Shown in pieces: positions 26,771 to 34,190 of a stretch of DNA of 46,251 nt. Below the pieces are notes generated by a model. It was not told where the DNA came from. It saw only the letters and a list, made by a program, of their open reading frames with translations, and ran no database searches. The DNA is from Candidatus Omnitrophota bacterium (lineage in GTDB: Bacteria; Omnitrophota; Gorgyraeia; Zapsychrales; Zapsychraceae), in NCBI GenBank assembly GCA_015233495.1, contig JADFXQ010000004.1:22976-69226 (forward strand), given 5' to 3'. A program made the translations under genes and the position numbers. Within the stretch, counting starts at the first letter, position 1. The number at the start of each line of letters is the position of its first letter.

Positions 26771-26790
26771 TTTTGAATGGCCATTCAAAA
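26771..26790. promoter_or_regulatory. 20-bp perfect palindrome upstream of the aldolase gene
   Basis: The half-site TTTTGAATGG (26771-26780) is followed directly by its exact complement inverted (26781-26790) with no spacer. It lies 12 bases upstream of the aldolase ATG, next to its ribosome-binding site, and 21 bases after the Nudix stop. A zero-loop palindrome of this length is more like an operator for a dimeric regulator than a terminator. An RNA hairpin hiding the ribosome-binding site is also possible. Confidence 0.6.
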
Positions 26791-26802
26791 AAGGGGTGCT
26801 CA

Positions 26803-27810
26803 ATGGTTTCTTACAAAGAATTAGGTTTTTCGAACACTAAGGAAATGTTTAAAAAAGCGGTGACGGGTGGATTTGCCGTTCCCGCGTATAATTTTAATAA
26901 TATGGAACAATTGCAAGCGATCGTCTTAGCATGTTTGGAAACCCAGTCGCCGGTAATTTTGCAGGTGTCCAGCGGCGCGCGCAAATACGCGGACCAAACC
27001 TTGCTACGCTACATGGGGCAAGGCGCGGTAGAGATGATGAAACGCTACGCTCAAGAAAAAAAATTAAAACCGATTCCGATTGCTTTGCACTTAGACCATG
27101 GCGATACTTTTGAATTATGCCAGTCCTGCGTGGAATCCGGGTTTTCTTCCGTAATGATCGACGGATCGCATCATCCTTATGATAAAAATGTGGAGTTGAC
27201 CAAGCAGGTGGTGCAGTTTGCGCATCAACACGCAGTGAGCGTGGAAGGCGAATTGGGCGTTCTCGCCGGAATCGAAGACGAAGTTCAGGCGGAAAAATCG
27301 ACTTACACTCGGCCGGATGAAGTGATTGATTTTGTGTCTAAGACTGGCGTGGACTCGCTGGCGATTTCCATAGGGACTTCGCACGGCGCGTATAAATTTA
27401 AGCCGGAACAATGCACCAAAAACGCGGACGGCGTTTATGTGCCGCCGGAATTGCGATTTGACATTTTAGAAGAAATCGAAAAACGCCTGCCCGGTTTTCC
27501 GATTGTTTTGCACGGCGCTTCTTCCGTGCCGATGGAAGCCGTAAAGATGATCAATCAATACGGCGGCAAACTCAAGGATTCCGTGGGGATTCCGGAAGAA
27601 CAACTGCGCCGGGCCGCTAAGTCCGCGGTATGCAAAATTAATATTGATTCCGACGGCCGTTTATGGATGACTGCGGCGATCCGCAAAGAATTCGCCGAGA
27701 AACCGGCAGAGTTTGATCCGCGCAAATATTTGGGTCCGGCGCGGCAAGCTTTGCAAGAAATGTATAAACAAAAAAATGTCAGCGTTTTGGGATCGGCGGG
27801 TCAGGTATAA
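26803..27810 (+). CDS. fba: Class II fructose-bisphosphate aldolase
   Basis: This enzyme reversibly cleaves fructose 1,6-bisphosphate to dihydroxyacetone phosphate and glyceraldehyde 3-phosphate with a zinc ion. The 335 residues include AVPAYNFNNMEQLQAIVLAC, IPIALHLDHGD (catalytic Asp and zinc His), SVMIDGSHHPYDKNV, SVEGELG (zinc-region Glu), LAISIGTSHGAYKF and PIVLHGASSVP (zinc His residues). CKINIDSDGRLW near the end binds substrate phosphate. The ATG at 26803 follows AAAGGGGTGCTC; an in-frame TTG at 26773 lies within the palindrome and was not used. A related tagatose-bisphosphate specificity cannot be excluded. Confidence 0.93.
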   Translation: MVSYKELGFSNTKEMFKKAVTGGFAVPAYNFNNMEQLQAIVLACLETQSPVILQVSSGARKYADQTLLRYMGQGAVEMMKRYAQEKKLKPIPIALHLDHGDTFELCQSCVESGFSSVMIDGSHHPYDKNVELTKQVVQFAHQHAVSVEGELGVLAGIEDEVQAEKSTYTRPDEVIDFVSKTGVDSLAISIGTSHGAYKFKPEQCTKNADGVYVPPELRFDILEEIEKRLPGFPIVLHGASSVPMEAVKMINQYGGKLKDSVGIPEEQLRRAAKSAVCKINIDSDGRLWMTAAIRKEFAEKPAEFDPRKYLGPARQALQEMYKQKNVSVLGSAGQV

Positions 27811-27823
27811 ATTCGTAACGGGC

Positions 27824-27852
27824 GCCCCTTGCCTATCATTGGGCAGGTGGGC
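27824..27852 (+). other. GC-rich hairpin between aldolase and GYD genes
   Basis: GCCCCTTGCC (27824-27833) pairs with GGCAGG-T-GGGC (27842-27852) through a loop of about eight bases, with one bulge. It lies 14 bases after the aldolase stop, 33 bases before the next start, and has no T-run. The CCTGCC/GGCAGG-type stem core resembles the hairpin at 32515-32530, so it may belong to a dispersed intergenic motif. Confidence 0.4.
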
Positions 27853-27885
27853 GACCTCTTTGGGCTACACCTACAAGGAGCGATA

Positions 27886-28179
27886 ATGATGGAAACTTTT
27901 ATTTTTTTAGGAAAATATTCGCCGGAAGCAGTGCGGGATATCAGCTCGGACCGCACGTCTAATACCATTACCCTGATAAAGGAAATCGGCGGCGAGGTGG
28001 TGTCGATGTACGCGCTGTTAGGCGGCTATGATTTGGTTTTGATAGTTAAACTGCCGTCTGCCACAACGGCCATGAAGGCTTCTTTAGCTTTGACGATGCT
28101 CACCGGTATTTCTTTTCAAACTCATCCCGCTTTGGCTGTGGATGATCTGGACCGGATTATTGGCGAGGCGAGGGAATAA
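27886..28179 (+). CDS. GYD-domain protein
   Basis: A 97-residue protein of the GYD family, named for the Gly-Tyr-Asp motif seen here as ALLGGYDLVLIVKLP. Other family features are FIFLGKYSPEAVRDIS at the start and a central GGEVVSMYALLGGYD. The family is a small alpha-beta barrel-like fold of unproven function. ATG 27886 is preceded by AAGGAGCGATA; codons further upstream lie in a hairpin-containing spacer. It follows the aldolase gene and may be co-transcribed with it. Confidence 0.85.
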   Translation: MMETFIFLGKYSPEAVRDISSDRTSNTITLIKEIGGEVVSMYALLGGYDLVLIVKLPSATTAMKASLALTMLTGISFQTHPALAVDDLDRIIGEARE

Positions 28180-28279
28180 AGGGGGTTTAATACAGCTGTT
28201 GTTCGAACTCACACTTTTCAACGGAGTTTTTCTTTCCAGTTTCAAACGCCTGTCGTAACCTTACAAGCTTTCCTTTTAT

Positions 28280-30738
28280 TTAATTATCGACGCATCCTTG
28301 AACAAAACAGGTCTGATTTTGACCGCAGTCACACTGCTGTCCGTATGAACATCCTCCAGTAGGAGGAAAAGCGCAATGACCGCCAGTGCTTGTGTTCGTG
28401 TTTGTTCCAGTACCTGAGCCTGCGCTGGTATTTGTACCAGTCCCGTTTCCTGGCGCGCAAAGATGGACAGAAGTTTCACAATGATATCCGCCCGGACAAA
28501 GATCCCCGGCAGCGCATTTAAATAGACAGGTGTTTTCATAACAATATTGCGCTGTTTCAGGACACGAGGGGCAAGTGTGAAAAGGATCGCTGCGGCAATC
28601 ATAGCCATTGAGACAAGTGGGGGTTATGCAATTACCGGTCTCCGGAACACAAATTTCGCCGTAAGAACAATTTTTATGTAAGGTTTGGCATTGGCCTTGG
28701 ATACAGACAATAGTTGCGCATTTATCGCCGCCAGTATGGTCCAAACAACCGCCATAACAATAAGGTGGATTGCCGCTGCATTCGGTGCAAGAGTCCGAAA
28801 TACAATGTCCAACTCCGTTATCGCAATGAAATCCTGCCGGACAAGAATCTAAAACACATGTTCCATTTTGACATTGGGGAGTAAAACAGTTGTCTACTGC
28901 TAGACAGCCAGAATAACAGGGCGGGAGCTGATCCAAACATTGGGTACAGGAGTCTGGGATACAATAACCGGTAGCTGGATTACAATGGGTTGTCGAAGGA
29001 CAGGATACTAGCTGATGAAAACATGAGCCTGTAATACATTGGGTAATGATACATTTGCTAGGATCGTCTATACAGCCAAGAGTACAACCGGAATCAACAG
29101 AGGGATTGCATTCTGTACAAGCGATGTACGTGCTAGTATCTGTACTTGTTGCTGTTTCTGTATTTGTTGCTGTTGTTGTGTTTGTTATTGTTACTGTAAC
29201 TGTTGTTGAGTTAGTAACTGTTGTTGTGTTTGTTGCTGTTATAGTGTTTATTTGAGTTTGCGTACCTGTTTGAGTTTCTGTTCCAGTATTTGGTCCTCCG
29301 CCTGTGGTACCGGTGCTGGTTCCGGTGCCTGTACCGGTGCTAATGTTGGTACTAACAGTACTCGTGCTGATGTTCGTCCCAGTACTTGTGCTGCCCGAAA
29401 CGGTCGTGGTGCCAGTGTTAGTTCCGGTGTTAGTGGCAGTAGGAGGAATTCCGCCTGTTTGAGTCGAAGTGCTTGTTCCGGAGATAGTGGCTGTAGAAGT
29501 CCCGGCGCCTGTATTGGTGCCATTGCCGGTACTTGTGCTTGTATTTGTCCCGGTAGCAGTGCTGGTTGAAGTGCTGGTAGAGGTATTAGTGGTACAAATG
29601 GATGATGATTGACAAAAATTATTGCAACAATAAAAAGCGGAAAATGGACATTGACCAAAACACCAGCTTCCGTTAGAACACGTGCATTCGGTGCCTGTTG
29701 AAGTGGATGTGCTGGTTGATGTGCTGGTGGCTGTGCCAGTTGAGGAAACGGTAGCTGTCCCGGTGTTACTGCCGGTTCCCGTATTGGTGCCTGTAGCAGT
29801 TCCGGTAACCGTGGTTGTATTTGTACCGGTGGCGGTACCAGTTGAAGTCCCAGTTGATGTGCTGGTAGAAGTGCTGGTGTCTGTTCCAGTGTTTGTCCCA
29901 CACTCATCGACAGAAGCGTGGCAAATATTAATACAACAATGTTTAAGCCCGGCAGGACAGCTACTACATTCTTGATCTCTACTACATCCTATGGTGCTTT
30001 CCAAACAAGAAGTGCCGCCAGTAGCAGTTCCTGTTCCTGTGTTAATGGCTGTATTCGTCTCGGTGCCCGTATTGGGTCCAGTACCGGTATTTGTGTTTGT
30101 ATTTGTATTGGTGGTGGTAATGGTCGATGTGCTGGTGAAGGTATTGGTGCTTGTAGCGGTTCCGGTTATGTGTTTGTGTTTGTCCCAGTGGTGGAGTTGG
30201 TCGATGTGCTGGTTCCAGTATTTGTCATTGTATTTGTGTTGGTAACGGTTCCCGAACTTGTTACGGTGTTGGAAGCGGTGTCGGTTCCGGATCCGGTGCT
30301 TGTTTGCGTATTCGTGACAGTTCCGGTAGGGGGTGGAACATTGCCGCAGGTGTTGGTGCAATTATTCGTGGCGGGATAAGCCGCGCTTAAAGGATTGTTG
30401 GCGGTTACCGTAATACATTCCCCAGCATTGATGGTCGCGGTGATTCGAAAAATACCATTAGCCAGGTCGGAACAATAGGTGGTTTTTTTAGTGTTATCAA
30501 CTACATTGACATTGTTGCCCAGCGAGGCATTGATCGCCGCGAGGTTTGGTTTTCCGTCGGGATAACTGCCGCGGATCCGCGCCGCGCCGTGTAAAACGCG
30601 CAAGTTGAGATAAGCTATATCGCGGCGTTTATGATCAATAGCTTTATGAAAGTCGGGTACAGCAAAGCCGATCATCAGTCCGAGAATGGCGATGACAATC
30701 AGGATTTCCATTAAAGTGAAGCCAAAAGCGCGACGCAT
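28280..30738 (-). pseudogene. Giant Thr-rich, Cys-rich type IV pilin-like protein with a frame break at 30168
   Basis: The gene starts at 30738 with MRRAFGFTLMEILIVIAIL, a type III (prepilin) signal with Gly before Phe and Glu at +5, then a pilin helix and a small globular part with Cys. At 30166-30168 a TAA ends this frame inside a Thr-rich tract. The -1 frame continues from 30169 for 629 residues in the same style. The joined product would be about 819 residues: pilin head, Thr-Gly/Ser/Asn linkers, two small Cys modules (about 29888-30010 and 29599-29689), a linker of about 150 residues, three tandem 10-Cys modules, another Cys-rich part, a short linker and a last Cys module. The break could be a sequencing error in low-complexity DNA, a real mutation or phase variation. 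An alternative ATG lies at 30750. Confidence 0.7.
28616..29119 (-). repeat. Three tandem 10-cysteine modules in the large pilin-like protein
   Basis: Three consecutive modules of 57, 53 and 58 residues start with Cys at about 29119, 28948 and 28789 (minus strand). Each has ten Cys in the same order: CTxC, C-x3-C, two single Cys, then G-x-C, a CP/CS pair element, a Cys three residues before N/E-x-G, and a closing Cys before I. The sequences differ at most other positions, so these are old duplications kept by selection for cysteines. Ten Cys suggests five disulphides per module. Confidence 0.85.
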
Positions 30739-30767
30739 AACAATTCCCATTTCTCAATAACATTTAT

Positions 30768-31310
30768 CTAAGGAAAGCAACTGCTGGCCCCGGTGCTTTT
30801 GATCCAGGCATAATCCCCGCAATTGTTTTGATAACAGTATTGTCCGGCGCTGCAAGCGCAGTTAATGGCGCCGCCGACAAAGCAGACGCCGTTTTGACAA
30901 AAAGCGCAGGCCCCGGGACAAACCTGCCCGCATCCCGAACCGCTGGGCGTGCCGCCCGATTGCACGATTTTATAATTTTCCGTGCCGCCAATTCGCGTCG
31001 CGGTCAAGGTATAGCCGCCCGCGCCGTCGGGTGTGTAGTCGTAAGCAAAAAGATCGTCTAAAATATTGCCGCTCAAAGTTGAGTTCAATCCCGTGAGAGT
31101 CAGCGGATTAGCGGGAAAATTATTATTGGTTGTGTTGGCCCGATAAGTCGCTAATAAACTTTGTAATGCGGTCAGATTATTTTGCGCGCGTTGGGCTTGC
31201 TGTTTGGAAATCGCTTTCAAGTAATTGGGAATGCCAAATCCTAAAATCGCGGATAAAATCACGATAACCACAATGATTTCGGTCAGGGTAAAACCCAAGG
31301 ATCTTTTCAT
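30768..31310 (-). CDS. Type IV pilin-like protein with Cys-rich tail
   Basis: A 180-residue pseudopilin. MKRSLGFTLTEIIVVIVILSAILGFGIPNYL is a classic prepilin start, with Gly before Phe, Glu at +5 and a hydrophobic helix. After about residue 35 comes a normal helix (QRAQNNLTALQSLLATYRANT) and a small globular part. The last 55 residues hold ten Cys (CGQVCPGACAFC, CFVGGAINCACSAGQYCYQNNC), a pattern shared with the Cys modules of the gene that follows 29 bases downstream. Such proteins form pili or type II secretion pseudopili after prepilin peptidase cleavage. No assembly ATPase or peptidase gene is in the window. Confidence 0.88.
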   Translation of the reverse strand: MKRSLGFTLTEIIVVIVILSAILGFGIPNYLKAISKQQAQRAQNNLTALQSLLATYRANTTNNNFPANPLTLTGLNSTLSGNILDDLFAYDYTPDGAGGYTLTATRIGGTENYKIVQSGGTPSGSGCGQVCPGACAFCQNGVCFVGGAINCACSAGQYCYQNNCGDYAWIKSTGASSCFP

Positions 31311-31344
31311 ATTTTGGCTGTATCCAATAATTCTTATTTACCTA

Positions 31345-31364
31345 ATTATAGTATAAGCTATAAT
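31345..31364. promoter_or_regulatory. Back-to-back -10 boxes in an inverted repeat between pilin and secreted-protein genes
   Basis: ATTATAG (31345-31351) and CTATAAT (31358-31364) form a perfect 7-bp inverted repeat with a 6-base loop. Each arm contains TATAAT: one reads leftward toward the pilin gene (starting 31310), the other rightward toward the secreted protein gene (starting 31372). A partial -35 (TTTACC, 31337-31342) fits the rightward promoter with 16-base spacing. The two polymerases could not bind together. Transcription rightward would begin almost at the ATG. Confidence 0.6.
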
Positions 31365-31371
31365 AGACAAT

Positions 31372-32145
31372 ATGAAAAATTTATTTTTTTTGTTGCTGTT
31401 TTTGACGCTGATGGCCCGGCCAGCCTCGGCCACATTTTTGTCGGAGGTGGATAAGGTGCGGCAATTCAACCCCGACGGAAAAAAGTATGAATTTTGCAAA
31501 GACTATTTAAACGGATTGAGCTATTTAGCCAATAATGAAAGCGCGGTGCGTTTGCGGCTTTCCGCGGATATGCAAGGCAAGTCTGAAGCCGAAAAAGGCA
31601 AAAAAGCTTTGGCGAGTCTGGTGCAAGAAAACGTTAATTTGCGGGTCGCCAAAAACACTTTAAAAAAATATTTGACAGCGGACAATGGTCTGATGATCAA
31701 AGTCGCGCATATTTTTATGCAGGTATGCGATGCACAGATCGCTTTGAACAGCAAGGAACATGAGCTTGATGAGGGATACTTGAAAAACGGCACGGGACCG
31801 GCCGCGAAAAATTTTGATTGGAAAAAACAGAAAAGCCTTCGCGAGCAATTGCTGGCCGAACGCCGTGAATCCATGAAAGGATTATTGGAAGCTTCATTAT
31901 TGGCGCAAAAAATTTTAATCAGCGATAAGCCGGACCGGTTAGGTCAATTGGTTAATTTAGGCATTACGGCTGGGCAGCGGGAAAAATTGATTTTTAAGAT
32001 CAAAGAATTATTCGGCCGCGATACTCCCGCGCATTTACAAGAAGGGCAGTCCTTTTTAAAAGGAAGTGTGGCGGCAATTTTGGAAATTCTAGAAGATCAA
32101 ACCTGGGGAACGATAGAGGCAAGAGACTCTGTAAATAATAATTGA
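31372..32145 (+). CDS. Secreted protein of unknown function
   Basis: A 257-residue protein with a clear signal peptide (KNLFFLLLFLTLMARPASA, cleavage after ASA) and a mature part that looks mostly helical, rich in Lys, Glu, Leu and Ala. A Cys pair is present (C at FCKDYL and C at QVCDAQ). I recognise no domain. It is transcribed away from the pilin pair, from overlapping divergent -10 boxes. There is no visible ribosome-binding site, since the likely transcript starts within a few bases of the ATG. A role with the pilins is possible but rests only on position. Confidence 0.7.
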   Translation: MKNLFFLLLFLTLMARPASATFLSEVDKVRQFNPDGKKYEFCKDYLNGLSYLANNESAVRLRLSADMQGKSEAEKGKKALASLVQENVNLRVAKNTLKKYLTADNGLMIKVAHIFMQVCDAQIALNSKEHELDEGYLKNGTGPAAKNFDWKKQKSLREQLLAERRESMKGLLEASLLAQKILISDKPDRLGQLVNLGITAGQREKLIFKIKELFGRDTPAHLQEGQSFLKGSVAAILEILEDQTWGTIEARDSVNNN

Positions 32146-32170
32146 CAAACGCGCTAACCATCGGTAATGT
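32142..32170 (+). promoter_or_regulatory. Possible promoter for the 71-residue protein gene
   Basis: TTGACA (32142-32147) is a perfect -35 element, overlapping the end of the secreted-protein gene. A poor -10 (TAATGT, 32165-32170) lies 17 bases on. Transcription would start near the ATG at 32179, which has no ribosome-binding site, so the message may be leaderless. Confidence 0.4.
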
Positions 32171-32178
32171 ATTGATTT

Positions 32179-32394
32179 ATGGACACTCTGGAGTCAAAAA
32201 AACTCTTACGCAACCGCGCTGTGCTTGATGAAATCGCCCGGCATCAGTGGATAGAGAGTGAAAAAGCCGGAAAAGACATTGGGTTCGATAACGCGGCTGC
32301 GGATTGGTTAGAACGATTTTCCAAAGATTGGATGAACTACCACCTGCCCAAACGCACTTCTTGCCTCAGCAAATTTTTTAAAATTTCTAAATAA
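32179..32394 (+). CDS. Small conserved-looking protein, function unknown
   Basis: A 71-residue soluble protein, mostly helical, containing EIARHQWIESEKAGKDIGFDNAAADWLERFSKDW and ending in a basic tail with one Cys. The W-x-x-S-E-x-A-G-x-D-I-G-F pattern looks like a conserved motif rather than random translation. Codon use fits a real gene, and it fills the gap between the secreted protein and gpmI. No signal peptide or membrane segment is seen. I cannot assign a function. Confidence 0.55.
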   Translation: MDTLESKKLLRNRAVLDEIARHQWIESEKAGKDIGFDNAAADWLERFSKDWMNYHLPKRTSCLSKFFKISK

Positions 32395-32420
32395 TAATCG
32401 ATTTAATTTACGGTTGTTTT

Positions 32421-32429
32421 TGATACAAT
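32421..32429 (+). promoter_or_regulatory. Extended -10 promoter candidate upstream of gpmI
   Basis: TGATACAAT (32421-32429) fits the extended -10 form TGn-TATAAT with one mismatch in the hexamer. No good -35 lies 16-18 bases upstream, which extended -10 promoters can tolerate. It would give a leader of about 120 bases for gpmI, containing the hairpin at 32515-32530. Confidence 0.4.
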
Positions 32430-32514
32430 AAATCTTCTTGTAATGGGGCATTGAGTTACGGGAATAAGGATGCAGTGATTTAAAATGTATTCAGCTTCCC
32501 GCACCCCCGCGCAG

Positions 32515-32530
32515 CCTGCCGGAAGGCAGG
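32515..32530 (+). other. GNRA-capped hairpin in the gpmI leader
   Basis: CCTGCC (32515-32520), GGAA loop (32521-32524) and GGCAGG (32525-32530) form a perfect 6-bp stem with a GNRA-type tetraloop, flanked by C-rich and G-rich runs that might extend it. The hairpin ends 12 bases before the gpmI ribosome-binding site (AGGAGA). No T-run follows. Confidence 0.5.
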
Positions 32531-32557
32531 GGAGGGGATTTAAATTAGGAGAACAGT

Positions 32558-34177
32558 ATGTCATTGACATTAAAAAAATTGGATAATTTTCAGGGCCGGC
32601 CGGGGCCGTTGTTGTTGATCATTATGGACGGCGTGGGGATTGGCAAACAGGATGCCAGCGACGGCGTATTTATGGCGCGCCCGGCTTGTTTAAATGGGTT
32701 GATGCAGAGCGGACTTTATGCGTGTTTGCAGGCTCACGGCAAAGCCGTTGGAATGCCGTCGGACGCGGATATGGGAAACAGTGAAGTCGGGCATAATGCT
32801 TTAGGCGCGGGCCGGGTGTTTGCCCAAGGCGCCACTTTGGTGCAGCAGGCAATCGACCAGGGGGAGATTTTTAAATCGGATCTCTGGGGTCAATTGATCG
32901 GCCGCGGCAAAAATAACACTTTACATTTCATCGGGCTTTTATCCGACGGAAACGTTCATTCGCATATTGAGCATTTGTTCGCCCTGGTGCGCCAATGCGC
33001 TGCCGCGGGCGTCAAAAAGGTCCGCCTGCATATTTTGCTTGACGGGCGCGATGTTTATGAGAAATCCGCTTTAACCTATATTGAAAAAACCGAGTCCTTA
33101 TTAACGCAGTTGAATCGCGACCACGGCGTCGATTACCGGATCGCCTCAGGAGGCGGCCGTATGGTCGTGACTATGGACCGTTATGGCGCGGATTGGAAAA
33201 TAGTCAAAACCGGATGGGACGCGCATGTTTTGGGAAAAGGCCGGCAGTTTTCCGCGGCGGCTGCAGCGGTCGCGACTTATTATCGAGAAGATCCGACAAT
33301 CACCGATCAATATATGAACGCCTTTGTCATTGTCGAAAACGGCCGGCCGGTCGGCACGATACAGGACGGGGACGCGGTGGTGTTTTTCAATTTCCGCGGC
33401 GACCGGGCAATCGAATTGTCTCAGGCCTTTGATGATCCGGATTTTAAACAATTCGACCGGGAACGTGTTCCCGAGGTTTTGTTCGCCGGGATGATGGAAT
33501 ACGATGGGGATTTGCATGTGCCGCGGCATTTTTTAGTGAATCCTCCGGCGATTGACCGGACCATCAGCGAATATTTATGCGCCCAGGGAATCAAATCCTT
33601 CGCGATTTCCGAAACGCAAAAATACGGGCACGTCACGTATTTTTGGAATGGCAACAAGTCCGGATATGTGGACCCGAAATTGGAATTATACGTCGAGATT
33701 CCTTCGGATAAAATACGGTTTGACCAGAAGCCGGATATGCAGGCAAGAGAAATCACTGCGAAAACCATTGAACTGTTAAAAAGCGGCCAATATAAATTCG
33801 GCCGGCTGAATTTCGCCAACGGCGACATGGTCGGACACACGGGAATAGAACCGGCAATTATCCGCGCGGTTGCCACGGTTGACGCTTGTGTAGCTGAATT
33901 AATATCAGTCGTCAACGCGCTTGGCGGGATTACCGTCGTCACCGCGGATCATGGGAATGCCGATGAAATGTTTACTTTGAAAAAAGGCGAGAAAATCGTC
34001 AGCACCGCGCATTCGCTCAACCCGGTGCCGTTCGCGATAGTTGACAGCCAATATCGCCAGGAATATCGGATGGCGGATTTATCTTTTAAAGGCCTGTCAA
34101 ATGTAGCGGCGACCTTGATGAATCTTTTGGGTTACGATAAACCGGAAGATTATGATCCGTCGTTGATTGTCTTCTAA
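32558..34177 (+). CDS. gpmI: 2,3-bisphosphoglycerate-independent phosphoglycerate mutase
   Basis: iPGM interconverts 3- and 2-phosphoglycerate using two Mn2+ and a phosphoserine intermediate. The 539-residue protein has LLLIIMDGVGIGK (metal Asp), MGNSEVGHNALGAG with the nucleophilic Ser, HFIGLLSDGNVHSHIEHLFAL, LDGRDV and FFNFRGDRAIELSQA. At the C-terminal phosphatase half are GDMVGHTG, TADHGNADEM and STAHSLNPVPF. It has a clear TAGGAGAACAGT site before the ATG. Length is slightly above the common 510. Confidence 0.97.
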   Translation: MSLTLKKLDNFQGRPGPLLLIIMDGVGIGKQDASDGVFMARPACLNGLMQSGLYACLQAHGKAVGMPSDADMGNSEVGHNALGAGRVFAQGATLVQQAIDQGEIFKSDLWGQLIGRGKNNTLHFIGLLSDGNVHSHIEHLFALVRQCAAAGVKKVRLHILLDGRDVYEKSALTYIEKTESLLTQLNRDHGVDYRIASGGGRMVVTMDRYGADWKIVKTGWDAHVLGKGRQFSAAAAAVATYYREDPTITDQYMNAFVIVENGRPVGTIQDGDAVVFFNFRGDRAIELSQAFDDPDFKQFDRERVPEVLFAGMMEYDGDLHVPRHFLVNPPAIDRTISEYLCAQGIKSFAISETQKYGHVTYFWNGNKSGYVDPKLELYVEIPSDKIRFDQKPDMQAREITAKTIELLKSGQYKFGRLNFANGDMVGHTGIEPAIIRAVATVDACVAELISVVNALGGITVVTADHGNADEMFTLKKGEKIVSTAHSLNPVPFAIVDSQYRQEYRMADLSFKGLSNVAATLMNLLGYDKPEDYDPSLIVF

Positions 34178-34190
34178 GAAGGATGGCCTA

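Noticed and set aside
29248-29907. Minus-strand 219-codon Pro/Gln/Ala-rich frame in the linker region
   Set aside because: It is the shifted frame of the same low-complexity tract; composition is explained by the repeat, and the other frame carries the Cys modules.
30166-30175. Programmed -1 ribosomal frameshift in the large pilin gene
   Set aside because: The sequence at the break does not form a standard X-XXY-YYZ slippery heptamer and no strong downstream stem was seen; an indel is simpler.
29046-30245. Long Val-rich reading frames on the plus strand opposite the Thr-rich protein
   Set aside because: They are the antisense of Thr-codon repeats (ACN read backwards gives GTN-like codons); no ribosome-binding site, and the Cys modules on the minus strand are clearly the conserved coding sense.
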